NCBI GenBank assembly: GCA_965223695.1
Contig: CBDCXJ010000021.1
Coordinates: 1 to 64,000 of the forward strand
Source of the DNA: JAUVPB01 sp965223695
GTDB lineage: Bacteria; Actinomycetota; Thermoleophilia; Gaiellales; Gaiellaceae
Length of the DNA stretch: 64,000 nt
Direction of reading: 5' to 3'
Under the pieces are notes generated by a model. The model made no database searches. It was not told where the DNA came from and worked only from the letters and a program-made list of their open reading frames with translations. Shown here in pieces: positions 55,566-64,000 of this stretch. The position numbers were made by a program, and so were the translations under genes. Every line of letters begins with the position of its first letter. The first letter of the stretch is position 1.

Positions 55566-55969
55566 AAGAGATCGCCGTCGAGCTCGAGATGGACGTGGCC
55601 GAGGTCGAGCGGATCAAGCGCAGCGCGCAATCGGCTGTGTCGCTCGAGAAGCCCGTCGGTGATGAGGAAGGGTCGGCTCTCGGCGAGTTCATCTCCGACC
55701 CCGATGCGCCGCTGCCCGAAGAGGTCGCGGACGAAGCGGTTCGGCGCGACACCCTTTGCGACTACCTCGATCATCTCTCGTTTCGCGAGCGGCGAGTGCT
55801 CGAGCTTCGCTATGGCCTCTACGGCGAGCATCCGCGCACGCTCGATGAGGTCGGTCGCGAGTTCAACGTGACACGCGAGCGGATACGGCAGATCGAGTCA
55901 CAGAGCCTGCGCAAGCTGCAGGCGATCGCGCAGACCCAGGCGCAACGCACGCTCCGGCATATCGCCTGA
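55559..55969 (+). pseudogene. Out-of-frame C-terminal part of the sigma factor
   Basis: Continues the sigma factor: region 3 tail SVEEIAVELEMDVAEVERIKRSAQSAVSLEKPVGDEEGSALGEF, then region 4 (LSFRERRVLELRYGLYGEHPRTLDEVGREFNVTRERIRQIESQSLRKLQ) with the -35-recognising helix-turn-helix. It ends at 55969. It has no start codon with a ribosome site near its beginning. Together the two parts would form a protein of about 316 aa. Confidence 0.85.
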
Positions 55970-56030
55970 CGCGAGACAGCATGAGCCCGATGGCTCACGC
56001 CGCCCCCGCGGCCGTGTAGCCGCGGCGATC

Positions 56031-56042
56031 TAGACTCGGCGC
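56031..56042 (+). promoter_or_regulatory. Predicted leaderless -10 for the M20 peptidase
   Basis: TAGACT (56031-56036) in the context GATCTAGACT lies exactly 6 bases before the ATG at 56043. There is no ribosome site. Confidence 0.45.
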
Positions 56043-57362
56043 ATGCAGCCGGAGGCGGCCCTGCTCGAGGAGCTCGACAGCTTCCTTCGGATTCCGAGCA
56101 TCAGCGCCGACGGCGCCCGCGCAGGCGACGTGCGAGCTGCGGCCGAGTGGGTCAAGGACTTCCTGACCGCTGCGGGCGCCGAGTGCGTCCTGCGCGAGAC
56201 CGACACCGGTCTTCCGCTCATCGAGGCTCAACTCGCAGCGAGCCGCGACGCGGCGACCGCGCCCACGGTGCTGGTCTATGGCCACGTCGACGTACAGCCG
56301 CCCGGTGACCTGGCCCTGTGGCAGTCGGACCCCTTCGTCCCCGAGGTACGTGACGGCTACCTCTATGCGCGCGGAGCCGTCGACGACAAGGGCAACCTGT
56401 ACCTGCTGCTCCGCGCCGCTGCTGACCTGGCGACGCAGGGCGCGCTCCCGGTCAACCTTCACTTCCTCTGTGACGGGGAAGAGGAGATTGGCGGAAACTC
56501 CGTGGCCGAGCTGCTCGAGCGCGAGGACATCCGTGCCGACGCGTGCGTGATCTTCGACAGCATGATGCCGAAGCTCGACACGCCGTCTTTCGAGATCGGG
56601 ACGCGCGGCCTGGCGTACTTCAAGGTCACCGTCACAACCGGCGATCGCGATCTTCACTCGGGCTTGTTCGGTGGAGCTGCGCTCAACGCAGCGCACGTCC
56701 TGATCGGAATGCTGGACGCCGTCGCCGAGCTCCCCGACGAGCTTCGAGTGGGCGTGATCGCACCAAACCCGAGCGAGCTCGAGAGCTGGGCTGAGCTCGG
56801 TACCGATGGATCGTTGCTCGACGAGGAGGGTGGGCGGCCGCGACCAGACGTCGACCCGGCCAGGCTCTACGAAGCGATCGTCGCCAATCCGGCCGTCGAC
56901 GTGAACGGGATCAGCACAGGCGAAGCCGAGCTCGTCAAGACGGTCTTGCCGGTCGAAGCTCACGCCAACGTCTCGATGCGCCTCGCGCCCGGGCAGGACA
57001 CCGGGGACATGGTCGCGGCATTCGAAGCGGTGCTACGCGGTGCCGCCCCGCCGGGCGCCGACGTGACGATCGCCTGTGTCAACGCGAGCGCGGCATCACG
57101 GGTCGATCCAGATGCGGCCGCGATCCGGCTCGCCCGGGAGGCGTTCGCCGAGGCACTCGGTCAACGCCCGCTCCTGACGCGCTCGGGCGGCACGATCCCG
57201 ATCATGCCGGCGCTCACGGGGCGTGGGATTCCCACGGTTCTGAGCGGCTTTGGCTCGCCCGGCCACAACATGCACTCACCGAATGAGCGGCTGCTCGTGC
57301 GCTACCTGCCGCTCGGCGTCGCGGCCGCGCGCCGCACGTTCGAGCGCTTCGAAGAGCTCTAA
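56043..57362 (+). CDS. M20-family metallopeptidase
   Basis: 439 aa. Metal ligands are visible: His-Val-Asp in VLVYGHVDVQPPG, bridging Asp in YARGAVDDKGN, Glu pair in FLCDGEEEIGG, and His in GFGSPGHNMHSPNE. The dimerisation domain lies between them (residues 180-300; GDRDLHSGLFGG is typical of the dipeptidase group with ArgE/CNDP-like members). It should remove an amino acid from a dipeptide or N-acylated substrate. Start fixed by the -10 spacing. It ends convergent to an HxlR gene with a terminator between. Confidence 0.92.
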   Translation: MQPEAALLEELDSFLRIPSISADGARAGDVRAAAEWVKDFLTAAGAECVLRETDTGLPLIEAQLAASRDAATAPTVLVYGHVDVQPPGDLALWQSDPFVPEVRDGYLYARGAVDDKGNLYLLLRAAADLATQGALPVNLHFLCDGEEEIGGNSVAELLEREDIRADACVIFDSMMPKLDTPSFEIGTRGLAYFKVTVTTGDRDLHSGLFGGAALNAAHVLIGMLDAVAELPDELRVGVIAPNPSELESWAELGTDGSLLDEEGGRPRPDVDPARLYEAIVANPAVDVNGISTGEAELVKTVLPVEAHANVSMRLAPGQDTGDMVAAFEAVLRGAAPPGADVTIACVNASAASRVDPDAAAIRLAREAFAEALGQRPLLTRSGGTIPIMPALTGRGIPTVLSGFGSPGHNMHSPNERLLVRYLPLGVAAARRTFERFEEL

Positions 57363-57378
57363 GTAGCTCGATCAGCCA

Positions 57379-57434
57379 CGAGAATTCCAGCAGCGCAGCT
57401 GCGCGGAATTCTCGAAAGGTTGTCGCGAAGCGAC
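57379..57434 (-). terminator. Paired-hairpin terminator between M20 and HxlR genes
   Basis: Read on the minus strand: gtcgc-ttc-gcgac (57434-57422), 7 bases, then cgagaattcc paired with ggaattctcg (57414-57405 with 57388-57379), around the inner palindrome gcgcagctgcgc. Same order as after leuS and the 37725 gene, here read from the HxlR side. The 10-bp stem also works for the M20 transcript. Confidence 0.6.
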
Positions 57435-57440
57435 TACCCG

Positions 57441-57833
57441 CTACCCCTTGGCAGCCTTGGCGAGCTCAGCCGCGGCCAGGTCGGCCTCGGTGTGAGTGTG
57501 CTCGCTGTCGGGCACGAGCCAGGCGTGCCCGAAGTCACTCATCGCTGCAATGATCGGCAGCAGCGCGTGCCCCTTCTGCGTCAACGTGTACTCGACGCGA
57601 GGTGGCGACTCGGGGAAGCTTCGACGCTCGACGACGTTCAATCGCTCGAGCGTGTCGAGCCGCTCCGAGAGCGTCCGTGGGCTGATTCCGGGGCAGGCGC
57701 GCTCGAGCTCTGAGAAGCGGCGAGACCCCTCGGAGAGATCGTGAACGATCAGCGCCGTCCACTTGGTGCCGATTATCTCGGCCGTACACGCAACCGCACA
57801 CTGTCCATCGTGAACAGGCAGCATCGTGCGCAT
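57441..57833 (-). CDS. HxlR-family winged-helix regulator
   Basis: 130 aa. Typical helix-turn-helix: AEIIGTKWTALIVHDLSEGSRRFSELERACPGISPRTLSERLDTLERLNVVERR, then a wing PPRVEYTLTQKGHALLPII. Cys in DGQCAVACT (two Cys near the N-terminus) may be redox sensors. The C-terminus adds an acidic tail (HTHTEADLAAAEL). ATG 57833 has TAACAT 6 bases before it on the minus strand. Its target is unknown; the divergent gene side faces the amidohydrolase end. Confidence 0.88.
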   Translation of the reverse strand: MRTMLPVHDGQCAVACTAEIIGTKWTALIVHDLSEGSRRFSELERACPGISPRTLSERLDTLERLNVVERRSFPESPPRVEYTLTQKGHALLPIIAAMSDFGHAWLVPDSEHTHTEADLAAAELAKAAKG

Positions 57834-57839
57834 AGCCAC

Positions 57840-57845
57840 ATGTTA
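57840..57845 (-). promoter_or_regulatory. Predicted leaderless -10 for the HxlR gene
   Basis: On the minus strand TAACAT (57840-57845) is followed by GTGGCT (6 bases) and the ATG at 57833. A GTG two codons upstream (57839) lies inside those 6 bases. Confidence 0.45.
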
Positions 57846-57888
57846 ACGCGCATTCGCGAGCTGGCCGACGCCCTCGGGCTCCCGCGGT

Positions 57889-59427
57889 TCACTTCCACGG
57901 CGGCGGTCCGTGTACCCAGCGGCCGGCGAGCATGGTCGCGACGACCTCGACCTCGTCGTTGGCAAGCGCACGGTCGGTCGGCTCCGTGTTCAGAACGACG
58001 AGGTCGGCGAGCGCGCCCGGTACGAGACGACCGCGCCCGTGCTCGGCGCGCTCGAGCCAGGCAGGCCCGACCGTGGTCGCCGCCAGCGCCTGCAGCGGGC
58101 TGAGCGCCTCGTCGACGCGCCAGGGCTCGCGCTCATCGAGCGTGCGGACCACACCTGCGCGCAGGCCCGCGATCGGGTCGAGCTCCTCGACCGGTGCGTC
58201 CGAGCCATTGGCGAGCAGCGCGCCGCTCGCCGCTAGCGAGGCGTAGGCGTAGGCGCCTTCGAGGCGTCCGGTCCACTGCTTCTCGGCCAGCTCACGATCG
58301 GAAGGCGCATGCGAGAACTGCACGGAACAGCCGATGCCGAGCCGGGCGAAGCGGCCGAGATCGGCCTCGTCGACGAGCTGCGCGTGCTCGATCCGGTGGC
58401 GTAGGCCGAGCGGTTCCCAGACGTCGCGCGCTCGCTCGAGCGCATCGAGCGCGTCGCGGTTGGCCTGGTCGCCGATCGCGTGGATCGAGAGTGGCCAACC
58501 CGCGCGAGCCGCGTCTCGGGCGATCTGCTCGAGCTCGCTTGCAGAGGTGAGCTCGACACCTCCGGCTCCAATCAGGTTGGCGGTGGCCGAGCCCAGCGCA
58601 CCGTCCATGAACACCTTGAGGTGACCGAGGCGGAGCATATCGTCGCCGAACCCCGAGCGCAGCCCGAGCGCGGCCAGGTACGAGAGCTCGCTCGCCGGCA
58701 GCGTCTGCCAGACGCGCACGCTGAGGCGCCGTTCAGCGTGCAGCGTTTGCCAGTGGGCGAGGATGCCCCGCGCGCCGTCCTGGTCGTGCACCGCGGTGAC
58801 GCCACGCGCGTTGGCGAGACGCAGCGCCCGCCCCATCGCCTCGCGCGCCTGCTCGTCGGACACGCGGACGGCGCGGGCCAGGAACGCCCAGGCCGCCTCT
58901 TGTCGGAGGACTCCCGTCGGCTCGCCCGAGGCGTCGCGCTCGACGACGGCGCCGAGCTCGTCCAGTGCGATCGCGGCCTCGTCGATGGCCGCAGAGCTCA
59001 GCCAGAGCGAGTGACCGTCCTTCGAGCTCAGGGCGACCGGCGCCCCGGCCGCAACGCCATCGAGGGCGTGACGGTCGGGCTCGTGCCCCTGCGTCCAGTC
59101 GCCCTCGCGCCAGCCGCGTCCGACGAGCCAGCCTCCAGACCGGAGCGCGCTCACCGCGTCGGCGACGCGACCGAGCGCGTCGTCGAGCGAGCGCGTGCCC
59201 TCGAGGTCGAGCATCGACTGTGCGAGGGCCCAGGAGAGGAAGTGCGTGTGCGCGTCGACGAACCCCGGGACGACGCAGCGCTCGCCCAGATCAACGCGCT
59301 CGGGCGTCGGAAGGGCGTGCTCGTGCACGCCGACGCCGCCGGCGATGCGATCGCCGGCAATCGCGAGCGCCCGCGCGGTCGGAAGTGCGGGGTCGAGCGT
59401 CTTGATCAGACCGTTCTCGAGGATCAC
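57889..59427 (-). CDS. Amidohydrolase (YtcJ/Amidohydro_3 type)
   Basis: 512 aa. The metal site has VPGFVDAHTHF (HXH), a KVFMDGALGS segment, His in SIHAIGDQANRDAL, His in HRIEHAQLVDEADL, and Asp in LANGSDAPVEELDP. These are the usual parts of the YtcJ group, whose substrates are mostly unknown (some hydrolyse N-acyl amino acids or cyclic ureides). There is no signal peptide. GTG 59427 fits the family start (ILENGLIKTLDPALPTARALAI). GATAAT 8 bases before it serves as a -10. Confidence 0.9.
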   Translation of the reverse strand: MILENGLIKTLDPALPTARALAIAGDRIAGGVGVHEHALPTPERVDLGERCVVPGFVDAHTHFLSWALAQSMLDLEGTRSLDDALGRVADAVSALRSGGWLVGRGWREGDWTQGHEPDRHALDGVAAGAPVALSSKDGHSLWLSSAAIDEAAIALDELGAVVERDASGEPTGVLRQEAAWAFLARAVRVSDEQAREAMGRALRLANARGVTAVHDQDGARGILAHWQTLHAERRLSVRVWQTLPASELSYLAALGLRSGFGDDMLRLGHLKVFMDGALGSATANLIGAGGVELTSASELEQIARDAARAGWPLSIHAIGDQANRDALDALERARDVWEPLGLRHRIEHAQLVDEADLGRFARLGIGCSVQFSHAPSDRELAEKQWTGRLEGAYAYASLAASGALLANGSDAPVEELDPIAGLRAGVVRTLDEREPWRVDEALSPLQALAATTVGPAWLERAEHGRGRLVPGALADLVVLNTEPTDRALANDEVEVVATMLAGRWVHGPPPWK

Positions 59428-59448
59428 GAGCCGTCATTATCCAGAGCC
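59428..59448. promoter_or_regulatory. Bidirectional promoter with overlapping -10 elements
   Basis: The 21-bp gap between two divergent genes contains GGATAATGAC on the minus strand. GATAAT (59436-59441, minus) and CATTAT (59435-59440, plus) each end 8 bases from a start codon. One short AT patch may therefore serve both genes, with near-leaderless transcripts. Confidence 0.45.
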
Positions 59449-60645
59449 ATGCGTTCTCAGCTGTTCGAGCAGGTCGTGCCCGCAACCGAGATCGACGAGC
59501 GGATCGCCCGCTTCCAGGCCCGACTCTGGACGTGTGGGCTCGCCGCGGCGGTCGTCGTGCAGACCGCCGACCTCTACTACCTCAGCGGGACGACGCAAGC
59601 GGCCCACCTGCTGGTGCCGGCCGCCGGCGAGCCGCTGCTCCTGGTGCGTCGCACGCTCGAGCGCGCACGAGTCGAGAGCCCGCTCGGCCAGATCGAGCCG
59701 ATGGCCTCGCTGCGTGAGCTCGCCCCGGCGCTGTCCGCCCTCGGCGTCGAAGGCGGGCGAGTCGGCCTCGAGCTCGACGTGCTGCCGGCTGCGCGCTACC
59801 TCGACTATCAGCGGCGTCTACCCGATCACGAGCTCGGCAACTGCGGTGAGATCCTGGGCAGCCTCAGGGCGGTGAAGAGCCCGTGGGAGATCGACCGGAT
59901 CAGGGAGGCCGCGGCGATGATCAGCGGGGTTGCCGTACGCATGCGCGAGGTCTTTCGGGTCGGGATGAGCGAGCTCGCTCTCGCCGCCGAGCTCGAGTAC
60001 TGGCTCCGCTCGGCCGGGCATCAGGGGCAGCTCCGCATGCGCGCGTTCAACGGTGACCTCCACTACGGGACGGTCACCGCGGGCCCGGCGAGCGCGCTTC
60101 CAGGTGGGACCGACTCGCCCCTCGTCGGGCTCGGCGTCAACCCGTACATCGGCAAGGGCTCTTCGTCGCAACCGATCACGGAGGGCATGCCCATCGTCGT
60201 CGATCTGGTCGGCTCGAGCTGCGGCTACATAGCCGATCAAACGCGCTGTTTCGCGGCCGGCGCGCTGGCGCCGCACCTCCTCGAGGCGTACGCGCGCTCG
60301 TGTGAGATCGTGGCCGCGGTCAGCGCCGCAGCCCGGCCAGGAGTCACGGGTGCCGAGCTGTACGCGCTCGCGCTCGAGCTCAACGGCGAGCTGGCGCCCG
60401 TGAGCGCGAGCGGGACGCGGATCAGCTTCGTGGCGCACGGCTTCGGACTCGAGCTCGACGAGCCACCCTTCTTCGCGCAGGGTTGGGACCACCCGCTCGA
60501 GGCCGGCATGGTGTTCGCGCTCGAGCCGAAGTTCGTCTTCCCCGAAGAGGGCGCCGTCGGGCTCGAGAACGCCTACGCGGTCACCGACGAGGGCGTCGAG
60601 AAGCTGACAACGGCGCCCGAGGAGCTGATCGAGCTCGACGGCTAA
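59449..60645 (+). CDS. M24 family metallopeptidase
   Basis: 398 aa. The N-terminal half is a creatinase-like domain (ARLWTCGLAAAVVVQTADLYYLSGTTQ). The catalytic half has Asp in MPIVVDLVGSSCGYIADQTR (two Asp), His in VAHGFGLELDEPPF, and Glu in FALEPKFVF and VGLENAYAV. All five metal ligands are therefore present. Xaa-Pro aminopeptidase or similar activity is likely. An in-frame start far upstream at 58480 lies inside the opposite gene and was rejected. It differs clearly from the other M24 gene at 32.8 kb. Confidence 0.88.
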   Translation: MRSQLFEQVVPATEIDERIARFQARLWTCGLAAAVVVQTADLYYLSGTTQAAHLLVPAAGEPLLLVRRTLERARVESPLGQIEPMASLRELAPALSALGVEGGRVGLELDVLPAARYLDYQRRLPDHELGNCGEILGSLRAVKSPWEIDRIREAAAMISGVAVRMREVFRVGMSELALAAELEYWLRSAGHQGQLRMRAFNGDLHYGTVTAGPASALPGGTDSPLVGLGVNPYIGKGSSSQPITEGMPIVVDLVGSSCGYIADQTRCFAAGALAPHLLEAYARSCEIVAAVSAAARPGVTGAELYALALELNGELAPVSASGTRISFVAHGFGLELDEPPFFAQGWDHPLEAGMVFALEPKFVFPEEGAVGLENAYAVTDEGVEKLTTAPEELIELDG

Positions 60646-60669
60646 CCAGCGGCGCGGCCGACGCTAGAT

Positions 60670-61929
60670 CTAGGCCAGAACCGGCTCCGCTCTCGCTGGC
60701 CCTGGGGGCGGGCCAAGCGCGATAGCTGCAAGAAGCGCTGCACCGGCGAGGCCGGCGTAGAAGCCGATGCCCGGGACGTAGCTATCGAAGAGCGAGCGCG
60801 AGAGCGCAAGGGGAAGCGGCCCGATCGCGGAGCCCGCGATCATCGCCCCGAACCCCAATCCCTGAATCCGGCCGAGGCGGTGCGTCCCGTACATCCGCGC
60901 CCAGACAGAACCGTTGGCGATCATGAACATGCTCGTTGCGATACCCAGCAGCGCGAAGGCAACGAAGGGTAGGCCACCGCCGGCAGCCATCAGCAGCGCC
61001 GTGCCCGACCCGAGGACGGCGGCCATCCCGATGATCAGGGTGCGGGGCGAGATCCGGTCTGCGAGGAAGCCGGCGATGGGTGTGCCAACCGCGCTGGCAG
61101 CGGCGAGCGTGGTGAGGGCAAGCGCCGCTTCGGTCTCGTCGAGCCCGTTTCGCTCGAGGAGCGAGACGGCGTGGAATGTCAGCCCGGTCAGGATCAGTCC
61201 GGGTACGACGAACACGCCCAGGAGCAGCCCGGCGTCTCGCGTTGGCACCCCGAGACCGCGCAGCCGCCGACTCGCTCGCGTGGGAGCCGGCCAGGTCCGC
61301 TGATCCTGTTCCTCTTCGACCGCCTCAGCCGCCTGTGCGGCCGCAATCCGGCGCACGGCGAAGACGAGCGGGATCAGCAGGAGGACAACGCCGCCGGCCA
61401 GCACCTCATAGGCCGAGCGCCAGCCGACACCAACGATCAGCAGCGTCACCAGCGGGGGAAGCGCGATCCCGGCCGAGATGTGGCCGAACAGGGCGACCGA
61501 GAGGCCCCGCCCCCGCATCGCCCCGAGCGTGCGAGCGACGAGCAGGGTGGCTACGAGGGAAAGAGCGCCCTGGCCGAAGGCGCGCAAGGCCGACAGTGCG
61601 ATGAACGCGACGAGTGCGCCCGAGGCCACGCTGGCGATCAGGCAGGCGCCCGCCAGCGCAATCGCCACCGCGACCCAGGCAGCGGCGAGGCCGACCCGGT
61701 CGCTGTAGCGGCCGACGAGAACCGTTGCGAGCGCCGATACCACCGTTCCCGCGGCGTACAGCGCCGAGAAGGTCGTGCGCGAAAGGCCTGTGCCCTCGAG
61801 CATGTCGTCGACGAAAACCGCGAGCAGGAACGATTGTCCCGGCGAGGACGCGAACAGCGCGACGAACGCAAGGCCGACCGCGACCGTCGCCGGCCCTGAG
61901 ACGCCAAGCCGACTTGCACCAGCGGCCAT
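60670..61929 (-). CDS. MFS transporter
   Basis: 419 aa with about 12 membrane helices in two halves and a charged central loop (residues 205-240, EAVEEEQDQRTWPAPTRASRR). Motif A is partly kept (VLVGRYSDRVGLAA in the loop after TM2; GFLADRISPRTLI in the second half). No drug- or sugar-specific motif is seen. It lies 24 nt beyond the end of the M24 gene (convergent) and downstream of the partial secreted-protein gene in the same direction. Substrate unknown. Confidence 0.88.
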   Translation of the reverse strand: MAAGASRLGVSGPATVAVGLAFVALFASSPGQSFLLAVFVDDMLEGTGLSRTTFSALYAAGTVVSALATVLVGRYSDRVGLAAAWVAVAIALAGACLIASVASGALVAFIALSALRAFGQGALSLVATLLVARTLGAMRGRGLSVALFGHISAGIALPPLVTLLIVGVGWRSAYEVLAGGVVLLLIPLVFAVRRIAAAQAAEAVEEEQDQRTWPAPTRASRRLRGLGVPTRDAGLLLGVFVVPGLILTGLTFHAVSLLERNGLDETEAALALTTLAAASAVGTPIAGFLADRISPRTLIIGMAAVLGSGTALLMAAGGGLPFVAFALLGIATSMFMIANGSVWARMYGTHRLGRIQGLGFGAMIAGSAIGPLPLALSRSLFDSYVPGIGFYAGLAGAALLAAIALGPPPGPARAEPVLA

Positions 61930-61984
61930 CGTCGAAACGCTAGCTGCGCGTGGCGGCCGGATAGTCGCGCCGGCCTGCGCCCGA

Positions 61985-64000
61985 TCAGCTGGGAACGAAG
62001 ACGCGGCTCACGGCGACGGCGTCGATCACGACGCGGCGGCCGCTCGAAACGACCGTCAAGGTGAGCTTGCCCTTGCGGAGTTTCCTCGTGCCCGGAAGCC
62101 GGTTGACCATCTTCTTGCCGAACGGCTTCTTGCTCAGGTCGACCGTGCCTACGAGCACGCCCCGGTGGCGAACGGCGACCTCGCCGCAGCGCCCGCAGCG
62201 CGTCGCGATCAGCGCGATGCTCCGCGCGCGGACACCGGATTTGACCAGCGTCGCGCCGCTCTGGTTGTGCAACAGCACGGTTCGCTTGAAGGCGCCCGCC
62301 CGGACGATGGGCTTCCATTCGATCCTGCCGCCGAGGTTGCGATCGTCGATTGGAACCGCGGTACAGCGCTCCTTGCTGTAGGCCGAGCGGTTGCCCGCAG
62401 CGTCTCTGGCTCGTACCTGGAAGCAGTAGGTCGAGCCGGGGCGGCCCGCGAAGCTGCCGCGTGACTTGGTTGCTTTCTTCTTGAACGATTTTCGTGCCGC
62501 AAACCCGCTCTTGGGTCGGGCCTGCCTGTAGCGGACGTCGTAGTTGGCCACGCCGGCGTCCTTGTCGGCCGCGCTCCACTTCAGGGCGAATCGGCGAGCG
62601 GTCTGGAAAGACGCGAGGCTCTTGCCGTCGATGCGCTGCTTGGTCGGCGACGTCTGGTCGATCAGGAACGGTCCGCTGACCGCGCCGTCGCCCGCGTTGC
62701 CCTGGGCGTCCACGGTGCGCACCCGAAGGTAGTGGCCGATGCCCTCGGCGAGCGTTGGGCTCTTCAGCGTCGTCGTGGTGGCGGATAGGTCGATCGTGGC
62801 ATCAGCCGGTACGGCCGGGTCGGTGCTCCACGCGGTCGAGTACCCGGCGACACCACAACCTGCGTTGGCGGCGGTCAGGGTGACGTCGACGGTCGGGTCC
62901 GACGACCATGCGTTCGGCTTGTGCTTGCCGGTGAGAGGGGTTGGGTCGGTCAGCAGCGAGAACGTGCCGATCCGCGTGTGCCAGCTCGTCTGGAGCGTGG
63001 CGGGGTAGTAGGCGCCGGTGTACCAGAACGTGCAGCCATCGTTCGGGTCGACGCTCATCGTCGAGTAGTCGCCCCAGCGCGAGGCTGGATGCAGCGCCGA
63101 GCCCGTTCCCTGTATCAGCGTGCCCTCGCCCTGCGTCAGCGTTCCCGCAGGATCGGTCGCGTAGCGGCCGCTGTAGTTGAGCGACGGGAAGAGGGTCGCG
63201 CTCGAGGTCGTGTAACCGAGCCCGAGGTTGCCCGATGCGTCCATAGCGATGCTGCCCATCCACCGATGGTTGGCGTCAGGCGCGAAGGTGCTCGACTGCG
63301 CGAGCCCCCAGCCCGGGCCCGCATTTCGTATCTCGTACCAGCGCATGCCGGCATGATCGGTACCGCTCGCGTCGGCGACGTGTGCGGTCACGAGCGCCTG
63401 GCTCGAGCCGAAGTTGCGATACGCGAGTCGATGCAGCAGCTGGCCCGAGAGCGGGTCGAGTCCCACTGCCGTGTCGGGCTGGGGAATGCAGTTGCGCGCG
63501 CCACCGCACAGGGCGGAGTCGACTGTCGCGACCGGCATGAATGCGGCCTGCGTGAGCGTGAGCGAGGGCGCTCCCCAGTCGACGGTGGCGCTCCAGAGGC
63601 GCAGGCCATCGACGAACCCCGCGTTGAAGTTGTCATCCTCGAGCGCGAGGAACAACCCGGGCGCCAGCGCCGGAGGGGCGGCCCCGTCGATGTCGGCAGG
63701 CAACAGGCCGAACAGCCTCAGATCAGACGTTGAGCCCGGGGCGGCCACGGCGCGCGCCGTGCCTCCGGCGAGCATCTGAGACCGCTCGAGCGCCACGGCG
63801 AAGCCACCGACGGCGGTTGCCGTCTCGGTGCCGTTGTCGGGCAAGTTGAACGCGTTGGCCGAAAGGTAGTACGCGTCCTGCCAGACGCCGATCTTCGGGT
63901 AGTCGGGGAACGTGGACTCATCCGTCGACAGCTCGAACTCGTACAGCGCCCACGGTCCGGTCGGGTCGGGCGTCGTCGAGACGGCAACGCATTGCTTGTA
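61985..64000 (-). CDS. Large secreted beta-rich protein, 5' end outside window
   Basis: The frame is open to the right edge of the window, so the N-terminus is missing; 671 residues are present. The first part reads like a beta-propeller or exported surface protein (YPKIGVWQDAYYLSANAFN, GDYSTMSVDPNDGCTFWYTGAYYP). Then come Fn3-like domains (TIDLSATTTTLKSPTLAEGIGHYLRVRTVDAQGNAG; FALKWSAADKDAGVANYDVRYRQARP; GSTYCFQVRARDAAGNRS). The last 100 residues are basic and beta-rich (KLRKGKLTLTVVSSGRRVVIDAVAVSRVFVPS). Probably extracellular. No enzyme motif is visible. Confidence 0.85.
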   Translation of the reverse strand, partial: YKQCVAVSTTPDPTGPWALYEFELSTDESTFPDYPKIGVWQDAYYLSANAFNLPDNGTETATAVGGFAVALERSQMLAGGTARAVAAPGSTSDLRLFGLLPADIDGAAPPALAPGLFLALEDDNFNAGFVDGLRLWSATVDWGAPSLTLTQAAFMPVATVDSALCGGARNCIPQPDTAVGLDPLSGQLLHRLAYRNFGSSQALVTAHVADASGTDHAGMRWYEIRNAGPGWGLAQSSTFAPDANHRWMGSIAMDASGNLGLGYTTSSATLFPSLNYSGRYATDPAGTLTQGEGTLIQGTGSALHPASRWGDYSTMSVDPNDGCTFWYTGAYYPATLQTSWHTRIGTFSLLTDPTPLTGKHKPNAWSSDPTVDVTLTAANAGCGVAGYSTAWSTDPAVPADATIDLSATTTTLKSPTLAEGIGHYLRVRTVDAQGNAGDGAVSGPFLIDQTSPTKQRIDGKSLASFQTARRFALKWSAADKDAGVANYDVRYRQARPKSGFAARKSFKKKATKSRGSFAGRPGSTYCFQVRARDAAGNRSAYSKERCTAVPIDDRNLGGRIEWKPIVRAGAFKRTVLLHNQSGATLVKSGVRARSIALIATRCGRCGEVAVRHRGVLVGTVDLSKKPFGKKMVNRLPGTRKLRKGKLTLTVVSSGRRVVIDAVAVSRVFVPS

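Noticed and set aside
58480..59448. Upstream extension of the M24 gene
   Set aside because: It lies fully inside the amidohydrolase on the other strand. The ATG at 59449 gives the family N-terminus.

Overview
The window is GC-rich chromosomal DNA from an actinobacterium. Gene content and order suit a member of the class Thermoleophilia (Solirubrobacterales or Gaiellales type), but that rank is inferred from gene order and not proven. Supporting signs are the block hrcA-dnaJ-prmA-mtaB-HIT-yqeY-phoH-ybeY-dgkA-cdd-era, a mycobacterial-type CysO/Mec/CysM cysteine pathway, an MscL with a C-terminal zinc ribbon, an Rv2578c-like radical SAM protein, frequent GTG and a few TTG starts, and 4-nt start/stop overlaps. 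No phage, insertion sequence, CRISPR array or rRNA was seen.

Layout. 0-2.5 kb: tRNA-Ala, a PH-like/coiled-coil protein whose 5' part is split by frame breaks, and an acyltransferase divergent from leuS. 2.5-11 kb: leuS, comEA-comEC (DNA uptake), holA, rpsT and murJ, with rpsT packed between its neighbours without spacer. 11-25 kb: a housekeeping block for translation, protein folding, tRNA modification, 16S maturation and lipid recycling, ending in a metallopeptidase, a TrpC-like barrel and tRNA-Leu. 25-28 kb: aconitase. 28-38 kb: an accessory metabolic region with an esterase, two-domain hydrolase, Asp/Glu racemase-like protein, M24 peptidase, Fe-S flavin oxidoreductase, sulfotransferase, SDR and a protein I do not recognise. 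38-50 kb: aldolase-like protein, MscL, a two-component pair with visible damage, radical SAM protein, CNNM/CBS membrane protein, Lon and an ABC exporter. 50-54 kb: a sulfur-carrier cysteine operon (rhodanese-MoeB, a fused CysO-CysM, and a JAMM protease). 54-64 kb: TPR protein, primary-type sigma factor gene with a frame break, peptidases, an amidohydrolase, an MFS carrier and a secreted protein cut by the window edge.

Regulation. Several genes have a TANNNT-like -10 hexamer ending exactly 6 nt before the start codon, which predicts leaderless transcripts. Several gene ends carry a short TTCG-type hairpin followed a few bases later by a second palindrome, often of the form CGAGAA...TTCTCG; these look like compound terminators.

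Caution. Four genes have in-frame damage: the PH-like gene (two -1 shifts), the Fe-S flavoenzyme, the sigma factor and the response regulator (amber codon). Most breaks sit at a homopolymer or a small inverted repeat. A primary-type sigma factor is unlikely to be lost, so consensus errors in this assembly are a serious possibility. The best candidates for new biology are the CysO-CysM fusion beside its own activating enzyme and protease, the structured leader at 41.5 kb, and the paired-hairpin gene ends.
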